64,000 nt of DNA from EX4572-165 sp964581795. Its GTDB lineage: Archaea; Thermoplasmatota; E2; DHVEG-1. The DNA is taken from NCBI GenBank assembly GCA_964581795.1, contig CAZOPW010000002.1, positions 1 through 64,000 of the forward strand, read 5' to 3'. Both the position numbers and the translations under genes were made by a program. The notes beneath the pieces are model-generated. The model was not told the origin of the DNA. It made no database searches and worked only from the letters and a program-made list of their open reading frames with translations. Positions 19,516 through 29,433 of this stretch are shown here, piece by piece (positions within the stretch are counted from its first letter, which is position 1; each line of letters starts with the position of its first letter).

Positions 19516-21189
19516 ATGGGGAGAACTATTAAGGCAACCAGAGGAAAAGAATTACGATGCAAGGGATGGAGACAGGAAGCGATTTTACGCATGTTAGAAA
19601 ATAATCTTGAGAATGCAGAACTTCCTGATGATTTAATCGTTTATGGGGGAACTGGGAAAGCAGCACGAAACTGGGAAAGTTATGAAGCTATTGTTGAAAT
19701 ATTAAAAAATTTAGAAAATGATGAAACAATGGTTATTCAATCTGGTAAACCTGTTGCTGTGTTTAAAACCTGGGAAACATCACCTCGGGTAGTGATGGCG
19801 AATTCAAATATCGTCCCTCAATGGAGTCACTGGGATAAATTCAATGAACTTGATAAACTAGGCTTAATCATGTATGGACAGATGACCGCAGGATCATGGT
19901 GTTATATAGGCACCCAGGGTATCATTCAAGGAACATATGAAACATTTTCAGCTTTAGCAAATAAACATTTTAAAAGTGATTTAACCGGAAAAATTGTTCT
20001 TACCGGGGGAATGGGTGGAATGAGTGGAGCTCAACCATTATCTGTAAAAATGGCAGGGGGTGTGTGCCTTGATGTTGAGTGTGATGAGCAGCGTATTGAT
20101 CGACGAATTAAAGCTGGTTTCTGTGATAAAAAAATGTTTGATTTGGATGATGCAGTAGAACTTGCAGAAAAAGCAAGAGCAGATAGGACACCATTATCGA
20201 TAGGTGTTGTGAATAATTGTGCTGATACTCATCCTTATTTAGTTAAACAAAGTTTTAAACCAGATGTGGTAACGGATCAAACATCCGCTCACGATGAATT
20301 AAATGGGTATGTCCCTGCTGGTTTTTTTGCCAATAATTTAGATGAAGCAATAGAATTACGAAAGAATAATCCTGGAAAATATAAAGAGCATGCGTTGCAG
20401 AGTATGAAATACCATTGCAAAGCTATTATAGAATTCCAAAAAAACGGATCGATTGCATTTGATTACGGAAATAATTTACGTGGTCAAGCTGAAAAAGCAG
20501 GTCTCTCTAATGCATTTGAATATCCTGGTTTTGTTCCAGCATATGTTCGACCCTTACTTGCAGTTGGAAGAGGTCCGTTCCGTTGGCTAGCGATATCTGG
20601 TGATCCAGAGGATATTATAAAAACAGATAATGTCGTTTTAGAAATGTTTCCAGATGACACCGTTCTTTTGAATTGGATTAAGCTAGCTAAAGAATATTTA
20701 CCATGGGAAGGGCTTCCAGCAAGGGTATGTTGGCTTGGTTATGGTGATCGAAAAAAATTTGCATTAGCAATTAATGATATGGTTAGAAATGAAGAAATCG
20801 GTCCGATTGCAATTACTCGCGATCATCTAGATACGGGTAGTGTTGCCTCGCCTTACCGGGAAACTGAAGGAATGAAAGATGGAAGTGATACAGTCGCAGA
20901 TTGGCCTTTGTTAAATGCTTTATTAAATACGGCAGCTGGTGCAGATAATGTCCAAATTCACAATGGAGGAGGTGTCGGTATTGGTCTTTCCACACATGCA
21001 GGTATGGTAGTGGTCTGTGATGGGAGTAAAACAAGTGATGAGCGAATAAAACGAGTATTTACAACCGATCCGGGCATGGGGGTGATTCGTCACGCTGATG
21101 CAGGATATAAAGAGTCAATAAATTTAGTTCAACGATCTGATCTGCGCTCTCCTTTATTGAAAAATAAGAAAAAAACATTGGATGAATAG
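19516..21189 (+). CDS. hutU: Urocanate hydratase (urocanase)
   Basis: Converts urocanate to imidazolone propionate, second step of histidine degradation, using tightly bound NAD+. The protein has 557 residues, standard for the family. It shows YGGTGKAARNW, SGKPVAVFKTW, TAGSWCYIGTQGI, TGGMGGMSGAQPLS (NAD-binding region), DQTSAHD and, near the C-terminus, NGGGVGIGLSTHAGMV. The open frame begins with a GTG at 19507, but the ATG at 19516 has GTGAT directly upstream. Its stop is only 2 bases before hutH, so the two genes form an operon. Imidazolonepropionase (hutI) and the formiminoglutamate enzymes are not in the window. Confidence 0.96.
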   Translation: MGRTIKATRGKELRCKGWRQEAILRMLENNLENAELPDDLIVYGGTGKAARNWESYEAIVEILKNLENDETMVIQSGKPVAVFKTWETSPRVVMANSNIVPQWSHWDKFNELDKLGLIMYGQMTAGSWCYIGTQGIIQGTYETFSALANKHFKSDLTGKIVLTGGMGGMSGAQPLSVKMAGGVCLDVECDEQRIDRRIKAGFCDKKMFDLDDAVELAEKARADRTPLSIGVVNNCADTHPYLVKQSFKPDVVTDQTSAHDELNGYVPAGFFANNLDEAIELRKNNPGKYKEHALQSMKYHCKAIIEFQKNGSIAFDYGNNLRGQAEKAGLSNAFEYPGFVPAYVRPLLAVGRGPFRWLAISGDPEDIIKTDNVVLEMFPDDTVLLNWIKLAKEYLPWEGLPARVCWLGYGDRKKFALAINDMVRNEEIGPIAITRDHLDTGSVASPYRETEGMKDGSDTVADWPLLNALLNTAAGADNVQIHNGGGVGIGLSTHAGMVVVCDGSKTSDERIKRVFTTDPGMGVIRHADAGYKESINLVQRSDLRSPLLKNKKKTLDE

Positions 21190-21191
21190 AT

Positions 21192-22715
21192 ATGATCACA
21201 CTGACGGGGTCATCATTGACCATCGAAGATGTTGTTGCATGTGCTCGGGATTTTGAAAGGGTAAACATATCTATTGAATCAAATGAAGCTATGATAAAAT
21301 CTCAAAAGCTAGTGATGGATTTACTTCATTCAAAAAAAATTGTTTATGGGGTCAACACTGGTTTCGGAAGTCTTTCTACAGAAAAAATTGATAAACAGGA
21401 TGTCGAAAGATTACAAGTGAATTTATTACGTAGTCATAGTTGTGGAGTTGGCGACCTATTATCAATTGATATAGTAAGAGCAATGATGATTCTTCGAGCG
21501 AACTCACTTGCGAAGGGTTTTTCAGGTATTCGACCCTGTGTTGTTCAGCTTCTTTTGGATATGTTAAATCATAAGATTCATCCGATTGTACCTAGGATGG
21601 GATCTATCGGTGCAAGTGGAGATTTAGTTCCTCTTGCTCATATTGGTTTATGTTTAATAGGAGAAGGAGAGGTAATTTTTCAACAAACGAAAATGCCGGC
21701 AAAGCAAGCATTTGAAAAAACGGGGTTAACACCAGTATCTCTGCAAGCAAAAGAAGGATTAGCCTTAATTAATGGAACCCAATTGATGAGTGCACTTGGA
21801 AGTTTATTTGTTTCAGATGCAGAGTCAATACTAAAACACGCTCAAATCGCTGGTTCACTCAGTTTAGAAGCATTACGAGGCACGAATCAAGCGTTCAGAA
21901 AAGAAATATCTCAATTACGACCACATACTGGGCAAATCCAGTGTGCAGATAATCTCTGGCGGTTAACTGAAGATAGCCGTATTCATGACTCTCATAAAAA
22001 TTGTGAGAAAGTTCAAGATGCATACACCCTTCGTTGTATGCCACAAGTTTTTGGTGCATCAAAAGATGTATTCACCTATGTAAAACATGTTATTGAAACA
22101 GAAATTAACTCAGTGACGGATAATCCCTTAGTATTTCCTGAATTATCAGAAAGTATTTCTGGAGGGAATTTCCATGGTCAACCATTAGCATTTGCATTGG
22201 ATTTTCTTGCAATAAGTTTAGCTGAAATAGGTAATTTCAGTGAACGGCGAATTGCTCGATTAGTTGATAAACATCATTCTGATTTACCAGCATTTTTGAC
22301 AAAATATCATGGTCTTCACTCAGGGTTAATGCTTCCGCAATATGTTGCAGCCTCATTGGTTAACGAGAATAAAACACTCTGTCATCCCAACAGTGTTGAC
22401 TCTATTTCCTCTTCTGCAAATAAAGAAGATCATGTGAGCATGGGAGCAAATGCTGGATTAAAATTAATTAAGATTACTGAAAATGTACGAAACATCTTAG
22501 CTATTGAATTTTTAACAAGTGCTCAAGGATTAGAATTTCTAAAACCATTAACTCCTGCCAAAGCACTACAACCAGCATTAGAAGTAATAAGGAATCAGGT
22601 GTCTTTTGTTGATGAAGATCGATCATTACATTCAGATATAAAAAAACTTTCAACCCTTATCAAAAAAGAAACTATTCTTACTAATGTTGAATCAGTTATT
22701 GGTTCTTTAAACTAA
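21192..22715 (+). CDS. hutH: Histidine ammonia-lyase
   Basis: First step of histidine degradation, deaminating histidine to urocanate with the self-formed MIO electrophile. The MIO triad is canonical: GSIGASGDLVPLAH with Ala141-Ser142-Gly143. The active-site Tyr is in YGVNTGFG (Tyr52), and RSHSCGVG (His82) matches the His that selects histidine over aromatic substrates. Length is 507 residues. It is paired with hutU immediately upstream. A second, differently built lyase lies at 32688-34211, so the genome carries at least two members of this family. Confidence 0.95.
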   Translation: MITLTGSSLTIEDVVACARDFERVNISIESNEAMIKSQKLVMDLLHSKKIVYGVNTGFGSLSTEKIDKQDVERLQVNLLRSHSCGVGDLLSIDIVRAMMILRANSLAKGFSGIRPCVVQLLLDMLNHKIHPIVPRMGSIGASGDLVPLAHIGLCLIGEGEVIFQQTKMPAKQAFEKTGLTPVSLQAKEGLALINGTQLMSALGSLFVSDAESILKHAQIAGSLSLEALRGTNQAFRKEISQLRPHTGQIQCADNLWRLTEDSRIHDSHKNCEKVQDAYTLRCMPQVFGASKDVFTYVKHVIETEINSVTDNPLVFPELSESISGGNFHGQPLAFALDFLAISLAEIGNFSERRIARLVDKHHSDLPAFLTKYHGLHSGLMLPQYVAASLVNENKTLCHPNSVDSISSSANKEDHVSMGANAGLKLIKITENVRNILAIEFLTSAQGLEFLKPLTPAKALQPALEVIRNQVSFVDEDRSLHSDIKKLSTLIKKETILTNVESVIGSLN

Positions 22716-22763
22716 CTTTTTTTCCGAAAAAAACTAATAACCCTTTCTTTTTCGGTAAGTGTA

Positions 22764-23858
22764 ATGAATTTTACATCAAATGCTTGTGAAACGATAAATC
22801 AATTCTTAGCACAACTCGGAATTTCAAATCCGCTAATTGGTCAAATCGTAATAAGCACAATTTATTTTTTCTTAGCGATTTTTATTGGTTTAATTGTGTA
22901 TCGTATTTTTGAACGATACTTCACCCAATGGGCAAAAAAAACAAGGACTACTTTGGATGATGAAATCCTTGCAAATATTAAGCTTCCTGTTTATTTAGTT
23001 GTTATTGTTGTTGGTTTATACTATGCATTGACTCCATTAAGCATTTTAGAACCATTTTTATTTCAGATAAGACTTATATTTTCAATTGTTGAGATTTTAC
23101 TTGTCTCTTTTGCTGTAACCCGTATTATTAATGTATTAGTTGCTTGGTATGCGGAAAAAAAGAGAGAGCGAGAAAAGGATGTGAGCGAGCATATTCTTTT
23201 TTTATTGAAAAGGTTACTTCATATTGTAGTTTATATTTTCGCATTTATATTTGTTCTTTGGGCATTTGGGATTAATCTTTCAGGTGCTATAGTTGGTCTT
23301 GGAGTTGGAGGTATAGCTATTGCCTTTGCTCTTCAAAATGTTTTAAGTGACTTGTTTAGTGCTTTCACTATTTATTTTGACCGTCCTTTTGAAATTGGAG
23401 ATTTTGTGATTATTGGTTCTGATATGGGGACAGTTAAAAAAATTGGGATGGTTTCAACCAGAATTCAAACCTTGCAAGGGGAGGAACTTGTTGTTTCAAA
23501 TCAGGAATTGATTTCAACAAGAATTCGTAATTTTAAACAAATGGAAAAGCGAAGAATTGTATTTGGTTTAGGTGTAATTTATGGGACTCCCTTATCCAAA
23601 TTAGAAAAAATACCTGATATGTTAAAAGAAATAATCAATAGTGTTGATTTGACAGATGTTGATCGCGTTCACTTTAAGGAATATGGTAATTTCAGTTTGA
23701 ATTTTGAAGTTGTTTATTATATACGCTCAAAGGATTATGCAGTGTATATGGATATTCAACAGGAAATTAATTTTAAAATTAAAGAAGCATTTGAAAAAGA
23801 AGGAATTGAAATGGCGTTTCCAACACAAACATTATTTCTTAAAAATGAAAACGCCTAA
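22764..23858 (+). CDS. MscS-family mechanosensitive channel
   Basis: Small-conductance mechanosensitive channel that releases solutes on hypo-osmotic shock. In the 364 residues, hydrophobic segments lie near residues 25-50, 75-95, 100-125 and 150-170. The pore-lining and neck region GVGGIAIAFALQNVLSDLFSAF leads into the MscS beta domain (FEIGDFVIIGSDMGTVKKIG) and the C-terminal alpha/beta domain. An N-terminal helix added before the MscS core suggests the YnaI-like layout with extra membrane helices. Osmolyte synthesis genes (glucosyl-3-phosphoglycerate synthase at 29478-30680) lie nearby but on the other strand. Confidence 0.92.
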   Translation: MNFTSNACETINQFLAQLGISNPLIGQIVISTIYFFLAIFIGLIVYRIFERYFTQWAKKTRTTLDDEILANIKLPVYLVVIVVGLYYALTPLSILEPFLFQIRLIFSIVEILLVSFAVTRIINVLVAWYAEKKREREKDVSEHILFLLKRLLHIVVYIFAFIFVLWAFGINLSGAIVGLGVGGIAIAFALQNVLSDLFSAFTIYFDRPFEIGDFVIIGSDMGTVKKIGMVSTRIQTLQGEELVVSNQELISTRIRNFKQMEKRRIVFGLGVIYGTPLSKLEKIPDMLKEIINSVDLTDVDRVHFKEYGNFSLNFEVVYYIRSKDYAVYMDIQQEINFKIKEAFEKEGIEMAFPTQTLFLKNENA

Positions 23859-23899
23859 TTTTTTTTCATTTATTTTTTCTATATTATTTAGGCTGGCAA

Positions 23900-24418
23900 C
23901 TAAGGTGATGTAAGATTTATTAAATAAGATTTTAAAATATGTTGAGTTGCAGCCATTGATAACATGACAATGATGATAAATAATACTGAACTAGAATTCC
24001 ATTGATTGATAACTAATCCTAACGCTATGCCTGCTGCTGGTGCATGTTCTGTGTTTGTTATGGTCATAAGAAATATTGATAAACCCACTGCAATAGCAGC
24101 AAAAAAGATAGAAACTTCGTTAGTTTTAATTAAAGAAAATATTGAATTATTGGTGTAAATTATACTACCAAAATAATTGCATATAATACCCATGCTAATA
24201 CCAATAGTGTAGCCTCCAATTAACCGTTTTGGTGAGGAGGAATATGATTTTGGCATTGTAAAAATAATAAATGAAGTTGCTCCAAGAGACGCAATGATTG
24301 CTGTTTCTGTTATTACGTCTAGAAATAATAGTGCTATGAGGAGGATGATTGTCGCAATTAGACATTGGAATATGTACTTTGAAAGGTTCTTTCCTACTTT
24401 TTCATCTATGACTCTCAT
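23900..24418 (-). CDS. HPP-family integral membrane protein
   Basis: A 172-residue membrane protein with about five hydrophobic helices. It matches the HPP family pattern: ASLGATSFIIFTMPKS near residues 43-58 and TEHAPAAGIALG near 122-133, the latter being the family's H-P-P-A-G-A motif with the first Pro replaced (HAPAAG). HPP proteins have been linked to nitrite or small-anion transport in plants and cyanobacteria, but the archaeal role is unknown. It is convergent with the mscS gene 41 bases away. The replacement in the name-giving motif lowers confidence slightly. Confidence 0.72.
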   Translation of the reverse strand: MRVIDEKVGKNLSKYIFQCLIATIILLIALLFLDVITETAIIASLGATSFIIFTMPKSYSSSPKRLIGGYTIGISMGIICNYFGSIIYTNNSIFSLIKTNEVSIFFAAIAVGLSIFLMTITNTEHAPAAGIALGLVINQWNSSSVLFIIIVMLSMAATQHILKSYLINLTSP

Positions 24419-24668
24419 CGTTCACTATTGAATTACATTGATACTATAAAATGAGTGTTTAGTATTATCAGAAGTATTGCTATTTAAATAATAATTATCT
24501 ATATAGCCGATTGCTTGACCTTTACTTTTTTCCATTATTTTATTTCCTACAACTATTTTCTTAAAGTTCATTAATAAAATTATATCATATATTTTATAAC
24601 AAATATATTAATATATCACTATTATAAATAATATTATTATCATTTCTGTTATCAAATTTTCCATCCAT

Positions 24669-25547
24669 TCACGGCTCTTTAAAGAAAGAATCTATAATCT
24701 CACCTTTTGCTTTAGCGGCATTATATCCTAAGCTAATATTTTCTTTAACTGTTCCCCAATCAAAATCAAGAACATGATCAGAAGTAAAACCCGTGGGTAA
24801 ATAATAATCGCCATGCTCTTCTTCTAATAAATCAATCATATCTTCTCCCTTTGCATCAAGAAGAGTGCGATATAGAATACGTGCATACTGCATTTTATTT
24901 TTAAACGAATAATCCCTTTTTTGAGTCAAATTAAAAGGTGAAATAGCAAAAATTTTTACATTTTCACGGCCATTTTGTAATGCCGCCTTAATCGGATATC
25001 CTTCACAAACACCACCATCCACAAAACAATGCTTAATCCCATTTTTACCCTTTAGCCACACAGGTTCGAATATGCCTGGTATAGCAATAGATGCAGTGAT
25101 GGCAGTTGAAAGACTCATGTCCACATCCTTTGGAATGTATTTCCTTTTTCCATCATTAAGATCTGTTACAACACATTGAAATTTAGTTTCAGTGAAACTA
25201 TCCCAATTGATATCAAAATCATTAAATATTTTATCTAGCAAACGTTGAATTTTTTGTATTCGTACAAGCCCCCAATAGAACAAAAAATCAGCCATCCAAA
25301 TTAAAGGGGCAACACGAAACTCTTTCCATGGTTTATATTTTTTAAATGTTTTTTCCATATCTGAACTCGATATACCTGCAGCCATAAAACAACCAAATAA
25401 AGCACCACCACTCGTTCCAACGATATAATCAGGACGATATTGTTTTTCATCAAACACATATTTCCAAAAACCAATATATGATGTAGTATGAGCTCCACCA
25501 CCAGAACACGCTAAAATTTTTTCCCGTTGTTTATTAGTTTTAATCAT
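24669..25547 (-). CDS. Patatin-like phospholipase/acyl hydrolase
   Basis: Predicted lipid acyl hydrolase with a Ser-Asp dyad. ACSGGGAHT near residues 13-21 is the oxyanion-hole G-G-G segment, GTSGGALFG contains the nucleophile Ser (GxSxG), and DGGVCEGYP holds the catalytic Asp. At 292 residues it is a single-domain patatin without signal peptide, so cytosolic or membrane-associated. Start: an upstream TTG at 25556 is in frame, but the ATG at 25547 is preferred. As archaeal lipids are ether-linked, the natural substrate may be polar-lipid headgroup esters, dietary lipids or something else. Confidence 0.87.
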   Translation of the reverse strand: MIKTNKQREKILACSGGGAHTTSYIGFWKYVFDEKQYRPDYIVGTSGGALFGCFMAAGISSSDMEKTFKKYKPWKEFRVAPLIWMADFLFYWGLVRIQKIQRLLDKIFNDFDINWDSFTETKFQCVVTDLNDGKRKYIPKDVDMSLSTAITASIAIPGIFEPVWLKGKNGIKHCFVDGGVCEGYPIKAALQNGRENVKIFAISPFNLTQKRDYSFKNKMQYARILYRTLLDAKGEDMIDLLEEEHGDYYLPTGFTSDHVLDFDWGTVKENISLGYNAAKAKGEIIDSFFKEP

Positions 25548-25646
25548 TTTCTTCAAACTATTGAATACAATACTTGTTTTTTAAATTTTTAAAAAAATTT
25601 GATTTTTTTTTAATTTCATATTCATGCTTAAAACAATCAAGCATAA

Positions 25647-25654
25647 TTTATATA
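25647..25654 (+). promoter_or_regulatory. TATA box of the MarC-like gene
   Basis: TTTATATA whose centre is about 28 bases before the ATG at 25679, the spacing expected for a leaderless archaeal transcript. Confidence 0.5.
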
Positions 25655-25678
25655 CTTCCTTTCTCTATGTCCATCCTA

Positions 25679-26356
25679 ATGGATATTGCATATATACTTT
25701 CAATTTTTGTTGGAGTTTTAGCGATTGTAAATCCTTTTGGAAATATATCGTTCTTCACCTCTCTAACACAAGGGTTTTCTTTAGAAGAAAAAAGAAGAGT
25801 TATATCAAAAGCAATAATTGCAGCAACGACAACACTCATTGTATTTGGTCTTCTCGGATCATATATTTTCCGTTTATTTAGTATCACCATTCCTGCGTTT
25901 CGCATCGCAGGTGGACTACTCCTATTTAGAGTTGCTTTTAGTATGCTTTATGGTTCAACACCTGGTACTAAATCAACGGTGCAAGAAAAAGCCGAGTCAT
26001 TAGAACGGGAAATGGTAGGGGTGATCCCACTTGCGATACCCATGCTTGCGGGTCCAGGAGCAATTTCAACTGTAATGCTTTATGTTTCAGAAGGAAGTTT
26101 ACTTGATTTACTTATCGTCATTGTTTCAATCTTCTTAACAATGATTATAACATATACTCTCCTGCGTAACGCGGATAAAATATTTGGAAGAATTGGAAGA
26201 GTTGGGTCATTAGCTATATCGCGAATAATGGGTCTAATTCTTGCAGCTGTCGCAGTTCAATTCTTGATAAACGGAATACATGATATTGCATTAAAATGGA
26301 TAACTGAATTTTCAAATTTAACGATAAATAATATTATAACCATTTTCTTTTTTTGA
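25679..26356 (+). CDS. MarC-family integral membrane protein
   Basis: A 225-residue protein with six predicted transmembrane helices. Typical MarC features are IVNPFGNISFF in helix 1 (family I-V-N-P-x-G), FRIAGGLLLFRVAF in helix 3 and IPLAIPMLAGPGAISTVML in helix 4. Function of the family is not established; a role in transport of small molecules has been suggested. The frame is open from 25574, but the TATA box and the family N-terminus both favour the ATG at 25679. The last 23 bases overlap the 3' end of the convergent CorA-like gene. Confidence 0.88.
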   Translation: MDIAYILSIFVGVLAIVNPFGNISFFTSLTQGFSLEEKRRVISKAIIAATTTLIVFGLLGSYIFRLFSITIPAFRIAGGLLLFRVAFSMLYGSTPGTKSTVQEKAESLEREMVGVIPLAIPMLAGPGAISTVMLYVSEGSLLDLLIVIVSIFLTMIITYTLLRNADKIFGRIGRVGSLAISRIMGLILAAVAVQFLINGIHDIALKWITEFSNLTINNIITIFFF

Positions 26357-27434
26357 AATAAAAAAGCATGATTAAACTAATGGTTAACATGATTACTAAC
26401 GCAAAAGGATAACCCCAGAACCAGTTAAGTTCAGGCATATTAAAAGGAGAAACAGTTGGATTAAAATTCATACCATAAATACCTGCAATAAATGTTAATG
26501 GAATAAAAATTGATGCAAAGATGGTTAAAACTTTCATCACTTCATTCATTTTGTTACTGACACTTGACATATAAATATCAAGCATCCCAGATATCATATC
26601 TCGGTAGCTTTCTATAGTATCAATTACCTGAATAGTATGATCATATACATCCTTTAAAAAGATAATAATATCCTCAGATATCAAGGCCGTTTCTTCTCTG
26701 AGTAATCCATTGAGTAACTCCCGTGTAGGCCAAATAGCTTTTCGAAGAAAAATCATGTCAGCTTTCAATCGATGAATCTGTTGTAGTAGTTTTGGAGTTG
26801 GTTGTTCAATTAGCAACTCTTCTGTATCCTCTATTATTTCACCTATTGATTCAAGTATGACAAAATAATGATCAATAATGGCATCAATCAAAACATAAGC
26901 TAAATAATCAGCATTCATTTTTCTGATACGGCCTTTACCAGATCGAAGTCTACCTCTTATCTGATCAAAAATGTCACCAGTTTTTTCTTGAAATGAAATT
27001 ACCATGTTTTTCAATAAAATGATACTAATTTGCTCCGCTTGGATTTCATTATCATTATCGCGATAAAGCATTTTTAGGACAAAATAAAGATAATTATCAA
27101 AATCTTCAAATTTTGGTCGTTGTCCGGTATTCATTATATCCTCAAGAACAAGAGGATGTATATTAAATTCCGAACCTATTTTCTGGATAAGAGTAGCATC
27201 ATGGACTCCATCGATATTAATCCATGATATTGAGTTAGAATCTAGAAATGAAAAACATTCTTCGATGTCCTTACAAGTATGTTCCTTGATATGATTCTCA
27301 TCGTAATTAAAAATTGTAATTCGAATAGGTCCAACTCGTTCCTTTCCTACATGAACCAGGGATCCAGGAGGAAGACCGAGCGTTTTATTACGTTTTTTAA
27401 CAATTTTTGAAATACTATTCACCACAATAAACAC
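26334..27434 (-). CDS. corA: CorA-like divalent metal ion transporter
   Basis: Magnesium or cobalt channel of the CorA family, 366 residues. It has a large N-terminal cytoplasmic domain (1-295, including WINIDG, HPLVLEDIMNTGQRPKFEDFDNY-type sequence) with long helical stalks. Two C-terminal membrane helices follow, and the signature Gly-Met-Asn lies at the end of the first (GIYGMNF, about 318). The start I give is a GTG; other GTG codons 9 and 12 bases downstream are possible. It is convergent with the marC-like gene and overlaps it by 23 bases, so the two may interfere transcriptionally. Confidence 0.92.
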   Translation of the reverse strand: MFIVVNSISKIVKKRNKTLGLPPGSLVHVGKERVGPIRITIFNYDENHIKEHTCKDIEECFSFLDSNSISWINIDGVHDATLIQKIGSEFNIHPLVLEDIMNTGQRPKFEDFDNYLYFVLKMLYRDNDNEIQAEQISIILLKNMVISFQEKTGDIFDQIRGRLRSGKGRIRKMNADYLAYVLIDAIIDHYFVILESIGEIIEDTEELLIEQPTPKLLQQIHRLKADMIFLRKAIWPTRELLNGLLREETALISEDIIIFLKDVYDHTIQVIDTIESYRDMISGMLDIYMSSVSNKMNEVMKVLTIFASIFIPLTFIAGIYGMNFNPTVSPFNMPELNWFWGYPFALVIMLTISLIMLFYFKKRKWL

Positions 27435-27517
27435 GTATCATTTACGTGACAAAAAATATATTATGAAATAAATATGATTTTCTATTTAATCAACAAATGA
27501 AATATTCATAAAACGAA

Positions 27518-28132
27518 CTAATCAACCATAGTGACCTTAACTGTTTTGTTAATATCAATAATAGCTCCACGACCACGTTTTCCCATGCTACAATTTACGA
27601 TAACTGTTTGTTCATGTTGTGTAAAGCCGGGTTTTTCATGAATGTGCCCGCAAATCACCAGGAGTGGATGAAAGGTATCAACTATTTTTCGAATTGGTTT
27701 GCTCCCTGCATGTTTTCCAAGAAATACGGTATCCTGAAAACCATATGGGGGAACATGGGTGATGAGAACATCGACTTGTTCTAAATACGACCGAAGAGTT
27801 TCGTTAGTGAAAAACAAATCTGTTTCTGCATCATCCACACCATTAACTCCAGTAAACGTTAATCCATCAATCTGAGTTTGTTTTTTATGAATATTGACTG
27901 CTTTCGTTTTTTTAATTCCCTCCCAAACATCTGCAGTATCAATATTGCCTGGAAGGGTATACACGGGATTGGGAAACTGGTTTAGAATGATAATAGCTGC
28001 ATCGGCAGGACCAAATTGAGTTATATCACCAGCAATAACAATAACATCTGGTTGATGTTCTTTTATCGCTGCAAGCGCTTGGTTAACGCGATGTTGTGCT
28101 CCATGAATATCTGCTGTTGCGTATATTTTCAT
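27518..28132 (-). CDS. Calcineurin-like metallophosphoesterase
   Basis: A 204-residue single-domain phosphoesterase with all metal motifs: DIHG near residue 8, AGDITQFG near 39, GNID (a GNHD/E variant, His replaced by Ile) near 62, ITHVPPYG and ICGHIHEKPG. It lies 58 bases after the end of a glycosyltransferase gene and in the same direction, so it could be the last gene of the glucosylglycerate-type cluster. The usual glucosyl-3-phosphoglycerate phosphatase is from a different (HAD) family, so a role in that pathway is only a guess. Confidence 0.82.
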   Translation of the reverse strand: MKIYATADIHGAQHRVNQALAAIKEHQPDVIVIAGDITQFGPADAAIIILNQFPNPVYTLPGNIDTADVWEGIKKTKAVNIHKKQTQIDGLTFTGVNGVDDAETDLFFTNETLRSYLEQVDVLITHVPPYGFQDTVFLGKHAGSKPIRKIVDTFHPLLVICGHIHEKPGFTQHEQTVIVNCSMGKRGRGAIIDINKTVKVTMVD

Positions 28133-28189
28133 TCATATCGCCATGATTAATTTAATAGATCCTTAGAATATGAATCAATAATTCCCAGT

Positions 28190-29428
28190 TCAATACACTT
28201 TTTTAAGATAATTAAATTGTTCTTCAAATATTTCAGCTTGTTTTTGAATAATGATTTCTGCACCGTTAATATCCATGTCTTCAACTTGATGAGCGTAACT
28301 AACAAATCGTCCTAACCATAATGTTTTAAGGGTATCTAGTAAAGTATATTTATCTGCATCACTTTCCAAATTCTTATAAGATGCAGCATATTGGTAAACA
28401 ATTTTTGCCCAAAGTAACGCGTCAAATTTTTCTTTATCATTAACTACATGATCGACCTGTGCAATTAATTCTTCTGGAAGGTAATTTTTCATATATTCCT
28501 TATTTGAAATGAATTCTTGTTGGAAAGATTTATTCATTTCATCAATGTTAATATTAACTGGAATTGGATGTTGACTGAAGCACTCACGATGATGTTTTGG
28601 TTGCCAACGGGATGGTTTTTTCTTCCAGTAGTGTTCATAGTATTTCGCTAGTTCAAACATACTCCCGGTTACTTTTCGAAACATTGGAATAAGAAATTTC
28701 TCTGGTTCTAAATAATGAGTTGTGGATTCATGAATTTTTAATGAAAATAATCCTTCTTTAACGTAATATCCTTCAGCTGCTGCTGCGGTAACAATAAAAA
28801 TATCAATGCCAAAATCAGGGGGAAGTAATGGATGATTCCGCAACATCTCATACAGATGTTTTGATAATGCAAATTCTCCCGCGATTGGTTGTCTGATATC
28901 TATTCCATAAAGTGATCTCGTAAATGGATATACTAGATTATTCGTAATTACTCCATCGTTTTTATCTCGAATGTAATATGGAACAGTTAGATCTGCACGA
29001 CCATACACTACAGGATTTGCAATAGTTTGAATCCAACTAGGTTGGATACTTAATAAGTCTCCATCCATAAGGACAACACATTTTGCTTGCGCTTCATGAG
29101 CTATTTCAAAAATCGTCATCACTCCAGATCCTTTTCCACCGGGGACAAGATCATCGGTTACAATAGTGTGAATCGATTTATATGGTTGAAATAAGTTAAT
29201 AGCCTCTTCTGTGTTATCACTGGAAGGTGCTTTAGAAACAACGATTGCTAAATTATAATCTGGAAAATGACGATATAATCCTTCATTTATCTTATTGAGA
29301 ACACTTAATACAGTGGATTCAACGTTTTTACAAAGGACACCGACCATGATGTCGATTGGCCCTATTTCATGGCATTTATCAATTATTTCTGAGTCTAAAT
29401 TTAATCCATTGTTCCATTCTTGATTCAT
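28190..29428 (-). CDS. GT-A fold glycosyltransferase (glycosyltransferase family 2/81-like)
   Basis: Nucleotide-sugar-dependent glycosyltransferase of 412 residues from the chosen start. It shows IDIMVGVLCKN, then PGGKGSGVMTIFE, VLMDGDLLS (the D-x-D metal and sugar-nucleotide motif), PIAGEFALS and PDFGIDIFIV. The last two motifs also occur in equivalent form in the neighbouring glucosyl-3-phosphoglycerate synthase (PLSGEFALT, NWGIEIGV), so the two genes are distant paralogues. The frame is open to 29506, overlapping the upstream gene; the ATG at 29428 is chosen because the domain starts 25 residues later and GGAGAAGAG lies upstream. Likely acts in the same pathway, perhaps adding a second sugar. 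Confidence 0.75.
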   Translation of the reverse strand: MNQEWNNGLNLDSEIIDKCHEIGPIDIMVGVLCKNVESTVLSVLNKINEGLYRHFPDYNLAIVVSKAPSSDNTEEAINLFQPYKSIHTIVTDDLVPGGKGSGVMTIFEIAHEAQAKCVVLMDGDLLSIQPSWIQTIANPVVYGRADLTVPYYIRDKNDGVITNNLVYPFTRSLYGIDIRQPIAGEFALSKHLYEMLRNHPLLPPDFGIDIFIVTAAAAEGYYVKEGLFSLKIHESTTHYLEPEKFLIPMFRKVTGSMFELAKYYEHYWKKKPSRWQPKHHRECFSQHPIPVNINIDEMNKSFQQEFISNKEYMKNYLPEELIAQVDHVVNDKEKFDALLWAKIVYQYAASYKNLESDADKYTLLDTLKTLWLGRFVSYAHQVEDMDINGAEIIIQKQAEIFEEQFNYLKKVY

Positions 29429-29433
29429 AGATA

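Noticed and set aside
27518..28132. Phosphoesterase considered as the glucosyl-3-phosphoglycerate phosphatase
   Set aside because: That enzyme normally belongs to the HAD family; linkage alone does not justify the name, so it is left as an inference.
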